A DNA stretch of 64,000 bases from Myxococcales bacterium (lineage in GTDB: Bacteria > Myxococcota_A > Polyangia > Haliangiales > Haliangiaceae), in NCBI GenBank assembly GCA_016794525.1, contig JAEUJY010000083.1:1-64000 (forward strand). The letters are read 5' to 3'. The position numbers and the translations under genes were made by a program. The notes beneath the pieces are model-generated. The model saw only the letters and a list, made by a program, of their open reading frames with translations. It was not told the origin of the DNA and searched no databases. Below, piece after piece: positions 50,345-58,077 of the stretch; position 1 is the stretch's first letter, and every line of letters starts with the position of its first letter.

Positions 50345-53300
50345 ATGCGAACTTGTCACACCACCTGGCTGCTAGCTTTGTCAGCTGCCGTCATCGCCGC
50401 ATGTAGCGGCGACGATGGCGGCACCACGATCGACGCGCGACCGCCGATCGACGCCCCGTCCTGCACCCCTGTCGACGACAGCAACGAGTGCACCACCGAC
50501 GAGTGCGTCGCCGGTCAGCCGGTCAACACGCCCCGCACCGGCGCGACGTGCACCGGCGGCGGCACCTGCAACAGCAGCGGCACCTGCGTGCCGGCGGCCT
50601 CGTGTACCGACAACATGATGAACGGTACCGAGACCGGCGTGGACTGCGGCGGCTCGTGCGCCCCGGCCCGCACCTGTGACACCGGCGCGGGCTGCACCGT
50701 GGCCGGCGACTGCACCAGCGGCGTCTGCTCGGGCACCCCGATGACCTGCCAGGCGCCCAGCTGCGGCGACGGCGTCATGCAGTCCGGCGAGATGTGCGAC
50801 GACGGCAACAACACCAACGGCGACGGCTGTGACGACGGCGCCGGCGACGCGTGCCGGCCCACCGGCTGCGGCAACGGCGTCCAGACCGGCACCGAGGCCT
50901 GCGACGACGGCAACGCCATGAACGGCGACGGCTGCGACAACAACTGCACCGTCACCGGCTGCGGCAACGGCGTCACCACCGGCACCGAGACCTGCGACGA
51001 CGGCGACACGATGAGCGGCGACGGCTGCTCGGCCACCTGCGCGCCCGAGGCCGGCTACACCTGCACCGCCGCGGTGCCCTCGGTGTGCTCGGCCACCTGC
51101 GGCGACGGCATCATCGCCGTCGGCGCCGAGACCTGCGATCAGGGCGGCAACAACCAGACCCCGGGCGACGGCTGCTCGGCGGCCTGCGCGATCGAGGCCG
51201 GCTGGGCCTGCACCGGCGCGGTCTCGACCTGCGCGCCGGTCTGCGGCGACGGCATGCTGATCTCCCCCGAGGCGTGCGACGACTCGAACACGGTCAACTT
51301 CGACGGCTGCTCGTCGCTGTGCCGCACCGAGCTGTCCGAGGTCGAGCCCAACGAGGACGGGACGCCGTCGACCGGGGGCTCGGGTTTCGCTGGCAACGAC
51401 TTCGACACCGCCACCGCGCCGGCCATCAGCGTCGCGGCGATGAACGCCAACACCCAGGGCGCGATCCTGGTCAGCGGTGGCTCGGTCAACCGGCTCGGCG
51501 CGCTGTCAGTGGGCGCCGCCCCGGGCACCGGTGGCGACGAGGACGCCTGGGCGATCACCAACGACACTGCCACGCAGGTGGAGCTCAGCGTGGACGTGTG
51601 GAACCGCGCCACCGGCTTCGGTCTCGGCGTGGCCTGCGGCACCTCGATCGACACAGGCCTCAACATCCGCTCGGCCCAGGGCACGGTCCTCGCCTCTAAC
51701 GACGATCGCAACGGCTCGGCGGATCGCTGCTCGAGCGTGTCGTTCGTCCTCCCGGCGAACACCACGGTCTACGCGCACGTCGTCGACTTCGGTGACACCG
51801 ACGTGATCCCGGGCTACGGCCTGCAGGTCCAGGCCCGCGCGATCGTGTGCGGCGACAACCGCCAGGTCCCGACCGTGGAGGAGTGCGACGACGGCAACAC
51901 CACCGCCAGCGACGGCTGCAGCGCGACCTGCACCATCGAGGGCACCACCGAGGTCGAGCCGAACGAGGACGGTACGCCCGCGACTGGTGGCACCGGCATC
52001 GTCGGCAACGACTTCGACGTCGGCGGCATGCTGGCGATCAACAACGCGACCGCCCAGGGCGTGGTCGACGTCGCGACCGGCGGCCGCACCTGGCTCGCGG
52101 CGCTGAGCGTCGGTGCTGCGCCCGGCACCGCCGGCGACGAGGACGTGTTCGCGGTGACCAACTCCGGCGCCAGCGCGTTCGAGGTCCAGGTCGACACCTG
52201 GGATCCAACCCGCGGCCTCAACCAGCCGTGCGTGGCGACCGCCGTCGATACCGGTATCAACGTCCGCGACGCCGCGGGCGCGGTCCTCACCAGCAACAAC
52301 GACCGCGTCAGCGGTGACGGCTGCTCGCGGGTGATCTTCATCGTTGTGCCGGGCGCGACCCGCTACGTCCACGTCACCGAGAACGGCGACAACAGCGTCG
52401 TCGCTCGCTATGTCGCGCAGATCACCCGCCGACCGATCGTCTGCGGCGACACCACCCAGACGCCGGGCGCCGAGGAGTGCGACGACGGCAACACCCTGCC
52501 CAACGACGGCTGCTCCGCGACCTGCCAGGTCGAGGGCACCAACGAGCTCGAGCCCAACGAGGACGGCACGCCGGCGACCGGCGGCGTTGGCATCGCGGGC
52601 AACGACTTCATCGCCGCCAGCGCGGCGACTGTCGTCACCAACGCCACCGCCCAGGGCGTCGCCGACCTCGCGGGCGGCGGTCGCACCTGGCTCGCCGCGC
52701 TGCGCGTCGGCGCGGCGCCCGGCACCGCCGGCGATGAGGACGTGTTCGCCGTGACCAACTCCGGCACCGTCGGCGTGGTCGTCACCGCGGAGACCAACGA
52801 CCTCACGCTTGGCCTCGGTCGCCCCTGCGTCGTCGACACCGGCATCAACGTCCGCGACGCGGCCGGCGCGGTGATCACGTCGAACGACGACACGACGGCT
52901 ATCGGCGCCTGCTCGCGCGTCACTTTCGGCCTGGCGCCCGGCGCCACGCGCTACATCCACGTCACCGAGTACAACGACGACGCGACCATCGCGCGCTACG
53001 CGCTGCGCGTCACTCGGCGCGTCGCGGTGTGCGGTGATGGCACGCGTGAGGCGGGCCTGGAGGTCTGCGATGATGGCAACCTGATGCCCGGCGATGGCTG
53101 CAGCGCGACCTGCACCCAGGAGACCGGCTACACCTGCAACGCCGCGTCGCCGTCGGTCTGCACGCTCAACCCGTTCCAGCCCATCCCTCTGGCGTGCACC
53201 GACATGAGCACCGGCGCCACGACGATCCTGGCGAGCGGCGACGACACCCTCGCCGCGACCGCGGCGCTGCCGTTCCCGATCACCACCTATGGCACCACGC

Positions 53301-53761
53301 ACACGCACTTCGCCGCCTCGACGAACGGCTGGGTTGCGCTGTTCACGAGCGCCGGCGCGACGCGGCCGACGTCGACCGCCGGCAACCCGACCACCGTGCC
53401 CAGCACCTCGTCGCCCAACGACGTCATCGCGCCGTTCTGGGACGACCTCGTGCTCGACGCGCCGGGCCTGACGAGCAAGACCACCGGCACGGCGCCCAAC
53501 CAGGTGTTCACGATCGAGTGGAACGCCCACACCTGGGCCACGCCCTCGGCGACTGGCCTGAAGTTCCAGGTGCAGTTCCGCGAGGCCGGCGGCTTCGACT
53601 TCCACTATTGCGCGGGCGCCGGCGACGCTGGCCGCAGCACGGGCGTGGAGGCCACGATCGCTGCCGAGAATGCCGCGGGCACGGCGGGCAGCTTCATCGG
53701 CATCAACACCGCCGGCGTCGTCACGCCCGGTACCTCGGCGTTCCGCTGGACGCTGCCGTGA
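50345..53761 (+). CDS. Giant lipoprotein with Myxococcus cysteine-rich repeats and three PPC-like modules
   Basis: The protein has 1138 residues from the ATG at 50345, with lipobox VIAAC (C20). The first 330 residues hold Myxococcus cysteine-rich repeats (CGDGV-x-SGE-x-CDDGN-NGDGCD pattern). Three modules of about 190 residues follow, each opening with EVEPNEDGTP or ELEPNEDGTP, then GDEDAWAIT/GDEDVFAVT and a DxGxNxRxAxGxVxxSNDD segment, and separated by single cysteine repeats. The end is a nidogen-like domain (STNGWVALFTS, DVIAPFWDDL) shared with the 27561 gene. It is a long surface rod, probably adhesive. The modules are close at the DNA level, suggesting recent internal duplication. Confidence 0.88.
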   Translation: MRTCHTTWLLALSAAVIAACSGDDGGTTIDARPPIDAPSCTPVDDSNECTTDECVAGQPVNTPRTGATCTGGGTCNSSGTCVPAASCTDNMMNGTETGVDCGGSCAPARTCDTGAGCTVAGDCTSGVCSGTPMTCQAPSCGDGVMQSGEMCDDGNNTNGDGCDDGAGDACRPTGCGNGVQTGTEACDDGNAMNGDGCDNNCTVTGCGNGVTTGTETCDDGDTMSGDGCSATCAPEAGYTCTAAVPSVCSATCGDGIIAVGAETCDQGGNNQTPGDGCSAACAIEAGWACTGAVSTCAPVCGDGMLISPEACDDSNTVNFDGCSSLCRTELSEVEPNEDGTPSTGGSGFAGNDFDTATAPAISVAAMNANTQGAILVSGGSVNRLGALSVGAAPGTGGDEDAWAITNDTATQVELSVDVWNRATGFGLGVACGTSIDTGLNIRSAQGTVLASNDDRNGSADRCSSVSFVLPANTTVYAHVVDFGDTDVIPGYGLQVQARAIVCGDNRQVPTVEECDDGNTTASDGCSATCTIEGTTEVEPNEDGTPATGGTGIVGNDFDVGGMLAINNATAQGVVDVATGGRTWLAALSVGAAPGTAGDEDVFAVTNSGASAFEVQVDTWDPTRGLNQPCVATAVDTGINVRDAAGAVLTSNNDRVSGDGCSRVIFIVVPGATRYVHVTENGDNSVVARYVAQITRRPIVCGDTTQTPGAEECDDGNTLPNDGCSATCQVEGTNELEPNEDGTPATGGVGIAGNDFIAASAATVVTNATAQGVADLAGGGRTWLAALRVGAAPGTAGDEDVFAVTNSGTVGVVVTAETNDLTLGLGRPCVVDTGINVRDAAGAVITSNDDTTAIGACSRVTFGLAPGATRYIHVTEYNDDATIARYALRVTRRVAVCGDGTREAGLEVCDDGNLMPGDGCSATCTQETGYTCNAASPSVCTLNPFQPIPLACTDMSTGATTILASGDDTLAATAALPFPITTYGTTHTHFAASTNGWVALFTSAGATRPTSTAGNPTTVPSTSSPNDVIAPFWDDLVLDAPGLTSKTTGTAPNQVFTIEWNAHTWATPSATGLKFQVQFREAGGFDFHYCAGAGDAGRSTGVEATIAAENAAGTAGSFIGINTAGVVTPGTSAFRWTLP

Positions 53762-53793
53762 TCCCGGCGCGGCGCTGAGCCGCGCAGCCACCG

Positions 53794-53821
53794 CGGCCGG
53801 CCAGGGGAACCTGGCCGGCCG
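53794..53821 (+). terminator. Rho-independent terminator after the giant lipoprotein gene
   Basis: CGGCCGGCCAGG (53794-53805) pairs perfectly with CCTGGCCGGCCG (53810-53821) around a GGAA loop, followed by TCGCATTTTC. It begins 33 nt after the stop. Confidence 0.75.
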
Positions 53822-53888
53822 TCGCATTTTCGGCGCGCGGAGCGTCGGCGGGCCGCACGCGCGCGTGCCGCGGTACGCTGCCGCGCGG

Positions 53889-54227
53889 ATGAAGGCCAGC
53901 TTGGTCTTCGGCGTCGGCCAGGAAGAATCGGTGCTGACCCTCGCCACGTCCGACGGGGCGTCGTTTCATAGCCTCGGCGCAGATCGGTATCGGCAGGGCA
54001 GGTTTGCGCTTCTTGTGCCGCGCCGCTACGCGAAGAAGGCGCTGGAGCGCATCGACCGCGCCGTCGCCAGGCGCGCCGTGGCGACGACCACGCAGCCCTC
54101 GAAGCCGCGGCGGTCGCGGGCGCCGAAGCCGGCAAGCCACCCTGCCCCGGCGGCGGCGGGTCAGGCGGCGTCGGCCGCGCGCGCGGCCCGCTCGAGGCGC
54201 ACCAGATCGTCGATGACCAGGCCGTAG
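53889..54227 (+). CDS. Small basic protein, doubtful
   Basis: The protein would have 112 residues. The first 60 look like a folded domain (KASLVFGVGQEESVLTLATSDGASFHSL, RQGRFALLVPRRYAKKALERID), followed by an Arg/Ala/Pro-rich tail. TACGCT (53874-53879) lies 9 nt before the ATG, as at other genes here. The last 67 nt overlap the convergent DUF222-HNH gene. Codon bias is weaker than its neighbours'. Without this gene, 53822-54160 would be empty. I think it is real but cannot assign a role. Confidence 0.4.
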   Translation: MKASLVFGVGQEESVLTLATSDGASFHSLGADRYRQGRFALLVPRRYAKKALERIDRAVARRAVATTTQPSKPRRSRAPKPASHPAPAAAGQAASAARAARSRRTRSSMTRP

Positions 54228-55675
54228 TCGACCGGCAGGCCGTCCCAGGCGCACTGGCCGGTCGTGGCGTCGATCGCGACGTCGGGGTTGGCAGAGCGGA
54301 TGGCGGACCAGGCGCGGGGCGCGTCGATCGCGCGCGGCCGAGGCGGCTCCGCGTGGACCTCACGGCCGCGGTGGAAGAAGACCGGCTCGCCGTCCCGCAG
54401 CTCGACCCGGTAGCCGTGCTCGTGGACGTAGCGGTGGTGCGTCGAGCACAGCCGGCACAGGTTGGCGAGCGCGGTCTCGCCGCCGTGGATCCAGTGCGTC
54501 AGGTGGTGACCGGCGAGGAAGCGGCGGTTGGTGCAGCCGGGAAAGCGACAGGTGGCGTCGCGCCGCGCCAGCGCCCGCGCGATCGCCGCCGGGATCGACC
54601 GCGTGCGCCGCCCGACCGACAGCGGATTGCGAGCGGCGTCCGTCGTCATCGCCACGACGCCGCAGTCGCACGCCAGGCGGCGAGCGGTCTCGGCCGACAC
54701 CGCGGTGCCATCGGCGAAGCAGCCGATCGCCGGGGAGCCGATCGCGTCGGACGGTCGCGACGCCGTCGCGATCGTCCCCGCGGACGCCTCGGCCGCGACG
54801 CCGCCATCGCCCACGCTCGCCAGCGCGTCGCGGCTGATCGTGAGCACCACCTCGATCGGCGCGCGCGAGGGCGCGTCGCCGCGCAGCACGGCCTGCGCCA
54901 TCGCGACCAGGCCATCGACGCGGCGGATCGGCGCCGCCTTCACGTCGGAGCGCGGCGCCGGCGTTCCCGCGGAAACGTCGGTCGCCACGCCTGCGCGCGC
55001 CGGCTCGCGCTCGGGCGGCTCGCATGCGGTCGCCGCCCGCTCGATCGCGGCCCAGACGACGGCGGCCTCGTCCGCGGGCAGCACCGCCTCGATCACGACC
55101 ATGCCGTCGGCGCGCTCGCGCCGCGAGACGGTGCGACGCGCCGCGACGTCCCGGGCCGACTGCCCGCCGAGCCGCTGCACCGCGTGCAGCTTGCGACAGA
55201 TCAGCTCGAGCTGCGCGGCGGTGGTGCGCGACGCGTCGTCGAGCAGCGCCGCCTCGGTGGCCGGCGTGGCGACGCGGGTGATCGCGCGCACCTTGGAGTA
55301 CGACAGGCGGCCCGTCCGGAGCGCCGCGTCGACCCGCGGCAGCGCACCCAGCGCCCGCGCGACCCGCACATGCTCGCGCGCCGTGCCCGGGTCCCAGCCC
55401 ACCCGCCACGCCAGCCAGCTCGCGCACGACGTCGCGCCCGCGTCAGCCCAGTATCCCGCGGCGTCGAACTCGCGCAGATCGGCCAGCAGCCGATGCATCG
55501 CCGCGTCGAGCTGATACGCCTGCTCGGCGATCCGATCACCCAGCGCCGCGTGCGCCTTCCGCCGCGCGGCCGCCGCCGCCCGCCCGGCGGCACCGTCCTT
55601 GTTCGCCGCCGCGTCGACCGCCTGCGAAGAGACGTCGCCACTCCACCGTTGCCTCACCCCTTCCATTCGAGTCAT
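54161..55675 (-). CDS. DUF222 / HNH endonuclease family protein
   Basis: The protein has 504 residues from the first of two nearby ATGs. The N-terminal 300 residues are an Ala/Arg-rich helical DUF222 region (CASWLAWRVGWDPGTAREHVRVARAL, GRLSYSKVRAITRVATP). The C-terminus has an HNH nuclease domain: CRFPGCTNRRFLAGHHLTHW, then a GGETALANLCRLCSTHHRYVHEHGY zinc-binding and catalytic segment. Such proteins are common in actinobacteria and myxobacteria, often multicopy, and linked to mobile or conflict elements. Two SUKH-type genes follow divergently; they could be immunity genes. Confidence 0.88.
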   Translation of the reverse strand: MTRMEGVRQRWSGDVSSQAVDAAANKDGAAGRAAAAARRKAHAALGDRIAEQAYQLDAAMHRLLADLREFDAAGYWADAGATSCASWLAWRVGWDPGTAREHVRVARALGALPRVDAALRTGRLSYSKVRAITRVATPATEAALLDDASRTTAAQLELICRKLHAVQRLGGQSARDVAARRTVSRRERADGMVVIEAVLPADEAAVVWAAIERAATACEPPEREPARAGVATDVSAGTPAPRSDVKAAPIRRVDGLVAMAQAVLRGDAPSRAPIEVVLTISRDALASVGDGGVAAEASAGTIATASRPSDAIGSPAIGCFADGTAVSAETARRLACDCGVVAMTTDAARNPLSVGRRTRSIPAAIARALARRDATCRFPGCTNRRFLAGHHLTHWIHGGETALANLCRLCSTHHRYVHEHGYRVELRDGEPVFFHRGREVHAEPPRPRAIDAPRAWSAIRSANPDVAIDATTGQCAWDGLPVDYGLVIDDLVRLERAARAADAA

Positions 55676-55772
55676 ATAGCACGTACTCCGATACAGTCAA
55701 TACGGACTCCACCTCCTGAATAACATCTTCGCCTGTACACCGCAGTCTGGAGCCACTGATGAGCGACCGGCC

Positions 55773-56171
55773 ATGAGCCTACCGGTGATACTCCAGTCCT
55801 GCGCGGCGCGCAGCGGTGCCGTCGCGGGCGCACTTCGCGACGCCGAACAGCAACTAGGCCGCGCACTGCCCGACGACTACAAGGCACTGCTGCAGGAGAG
55901 CGACGGCCTCGAGGGGTTCATCAGCGCCGACGCCTTCGTTTCGTTGTGGGCCGCGGCGGATCTGGCGAGCTTGAACGATGCCTACGCCGTTGCGGAGTTC
56001 GTGCCCGACGTAACCTTGCTGGGCACCGACGGAGGCGGCACGGGCTACGGGTATCGCAACGTGGGGGGACAGATCGAGTACGTCGCTCTCCCGCTGGTCG
56101 GGATGGAGACTGGCGCGATCACGGTCATCGGAAGGACCTTCATGGAGCTACTCGAGCGCCTGGCGCGGTAG
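55773..56171 (+). CDS. SMI1/KNR4 (SUKH) family protein
   Basis: The protein has 132 residues. It contains the SUKH core: ALPDDYKALLQESDGLEGF, then a beta-rich C-terminus (VTLLGTDGGGTGYGYRNV, TGAITVIGRTFMELLERL). SUKH proteins are the most common immunity proteins of bacterial polymorphic toxin systems. It is divergent from the DUF222-HNH gene and followed by a second SUKH-like gene. Confidence 0.85.
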   Translation: MSLPVILQSCAARSGAVAGALRDAEQQLGRALPDDYKALLQESDGLEGFISADAFVSLWAAADLASLNDAYAVAEFVPDVTLLGTDGGGTGYGYRNVGGQIEYVALPLVGMETGAITVIGRTFMELLERLAR

Positions 56172-56296
56172 CGCTTGCCAGGTCGGCGGTTCACAGGCTC
56201 CGGTCGCCGATTCGCGATGGACTGGCGCTACTCCTCCGCACGGCATCGGCAGCGAGTACATTCCCCGAAGCGATGCCGCCGATCCAGAACGGCCCC

Positions 56297-56914
56297 ATGA
56301 CCGATCTCCACCGACTCGTGGACGAGATTGGGCGCACTCGCGACTGCAAGATCTTGGCACGCAGCGGGACGCCTGTTCTCCGAGAGGGGGATCGGCTGCC
56401 CGAAGACTTGGCTGCGTTCTACCAGCTAGCTGGTGGTGCCGCATTCTTCGAACACAGCGACTACACAATCCGAGTCGTTGGACCTAAGGAGTTCAGAAGG
56501 GCGAATCCAGAGCTCGTTGGATCTGACTGCCCGGAGGACATATCAGACGCTTGGTACATCGTCGCCCGTGGAGGCCTGGAGGAGGTGATCACGATCGACT
56601 GCAGCGCCGACCGGCTAGGTCGCTGCTACCACAGCTTCTATCAGCGAGCGGTTCCTCACGTGGACGTTCCCGCGGAACTGTTTAACCAATGGGATGACTG
56701 CTATTTCCCTGAAGACAAGGATTTTCAATCAGGCTTCGTGAGCGCAGAGCTGGCTGTGCTCGCCAGGTTCGACAACGTCTTGAACCAGGTCAGTGATGAC
56801 ACGCCCCAAGCCCTTCCGGCGCTGGACGAGTTCCTGACGACGCAGGCGTGGCGAACGCTATCAGATGCAGCGCAGGATGCCTTGTCGGCCTTTTCGGTTG
56901 CGCAAGACAGCTGA
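56297..56914 (+). CDS. SUKH-like protein, low-GC
   Basis: The protein has 205 residues from the ATG at 56297; an ATG at 56273 in frame is also possible. The start region RLPEDLAAFYQLAGGAAFF and the FRRANPELVG segment match SUKH/SMI1 relatives with a longer C-terminus. The sequence is clearly lower in GC than the rest of the window, especially after 56440, which points to horizontal acquisition. With the gene before it, it makes a two-gene immunity-like cluster beside an HNH protein. Nothing recognisable lies in 56915-57092. Confidence 0.7.
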   Translation: MTDLHRLVDEIGRTRDCKILARSGTPVLREGDRLPEDLAAFYQLAGGAAFFEHSDYTIRVVGPKEFRRANPELVGSDCPEDISDAWYIVARGGLEEVITIDCSADRLGRCYHSFYQRAVPHVDVPAELFNQWDDCYFPEDKDFQSGFVSAELAVLARFDNVLNQVSDDTPQALPALDEFLTTQAWRTLSDAAQDALSAFSVAQDS

Positions 56915-57092
56915 AGCTTGCATCCCGCCCACGGCACGCCTTCATGCCCTGGTGAAGTCGGCCAACCTGCGGGGACTCGACCTGACGCTGGCGTGGGAGT
57001 CCGTGGCAGATTGACCCAGGCCGGTGGCCAGGCAGCCGAAGCGTACGGCCTCGCGCGGAGCGCGCCGCCCGCCTGCGCTATCCTCCCCGGCC

Positions 57093-58049
57093 ATGACGTT
57101 CGACCCGGCGCGCCTCCATCCGACGCTGCTCGACGCGGTGCCGCTCGGCGCGCGGTGGCGCACGCTCACGGAGCTGCCGGCGGGCAGCGCGGTCGACACG
57201 GACGACGTCGGCGTGCGGATGGCGATGTACCGGCGGCTGATCGAGTCGACGAACCCGCGCGGCGCGCTGGGCACGCACGACGAGCTGCACCCGCTGTGGG
57301 GCTTCGCGCACCAGCTGGCGTGGCAGCAGCGCAGCGGGCGGCTGGGCGGCGCCGGCGGCTCAAGTGACGCGATCGATCCGGCGAGCTGGTGGGGCCGGTG
57401 CAACTACGCGCTGTCGGTGGTGCCGTACTGGGTGGCGATGGAGGACGGGCTGGTGCCGCGGCTCGACATCGCGCGCCCAGGGCAGATGTACCTGATGGCG
57501 ACGGCGAGCTGGCGAGACGCGCTGCGGATGATGGTGGCGTACGTCAAGGACGCCGACCTCGAGCCGCTGCGGCTGGAGGTGTGGAAGGCGCACCTGCACG
57601 GGCTCGACGCGGCGATGCGCGAGCACTTCGAGAAGCACGTCGCGCTGCCGCTGGAGGAGCGGCACTTCGCGACCGGCTGGGCGCGGATGGTCGATCTGTT
57701 CGCCGCCGCCGGCTGGCGCACCGACCTCGAGCGCATCGCCCACCACGGCGGCGCGCTGCCGTCGCGGATGCTGCGCGCGCGCGAGGACTTCGCCGACCTC
57801 CCCAAGCCCGAGCGCGCGATGGCGCGGCTGGTGGCCGGCCTCGGCGCGCGGGCGCCGTGGCGGTGGGCGGTCGAGGCGCGGATGTGGGAGCGGATGATGC
57901 GCGAGCGCGCCGAGCGGCTCGACGCCGAGCGCCTGCTGGCCGCGCTGTTCGGCAAGGGCGACGACGTCTGGGGCGATCGCAAGCGCGCGCTCAAGGCGGC
58001 GCTGGCCAAGGGGCCGCCGCGGCGCAGCACGAAGGGCGATCGGGTCTGA
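57093..58049 (+). CDS. LEG1-like protein (homologue of animal liver-enriched gene 1)
   Basis: The protein has 318 residues from the ATG at 57093, with TATCCT 8 nt upstream. It shows the conserved LEG1/DUF781 landmarks in order: VRMAMYRRLIESTNP (about 41-55), HPLWGFAHQLAWQQRSGRL (66-84), SWWGRCNYALSVVPYW (98-113), then KAHLHGLDAAMREHFEK and FATGWARMVDLFAAAGW. In animals LEG1 is secreted and lacks a known enzymatic activity; here there is no signal peptide. The assignment rests on remembered family motifs, so I hold it with moderate confidence. Confidence 0.62.
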   Translation: MTFDPARLHPTLLDAVPLGARWRTLTELPAGSAVDTDDVGVRMAMYRRLIESTNPRGALGTHDELHPLWGFAHQLAWQQRSGRLGGAGGSSDAIDPASWWGRCNYALSVVPYWVAMEDGLVPRLDIARPGQMYLMATASWRDALRMMVAYVKDADLEPLRLEVWKAHLHGLDAAMREHFEKHVALPLEERHFATGWARMVDLFAAAGWRTDLERIAHHGGALPSRMLRAREDFADLPKPERAMARLVAGLGARAPWRWAVEARMWERMMRERAERLDAERLLAALFGKGDDVWGDRKRALKAALAKGPPRRSTKGDRV

Positions 58050-58064
58050 CCCGCGGTCCGGTGA

Positions 58065-58070
58065 TACGAT
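58065..58070 (+). promoter_or_regulatory. TANNNT hexamer before the adenylate cyclase gene
   Basis: TACGAT, preceded by TGA, ends 7 nt before the GTG start; no Shine-Dalgarno is present in the gap. It fits the short-leader pattern seen at several genes in the window. No clear -35. Confidence 0.4.
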
Positions 58071-58077
58071 CGTCGCG

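Noticed and set aside
56172..56272. Small gene between the two SUKH genes
   Set aside because: No open frame with a start and credible codon use fits; the longer frame here is the wrong extension of the second SUKH gene.
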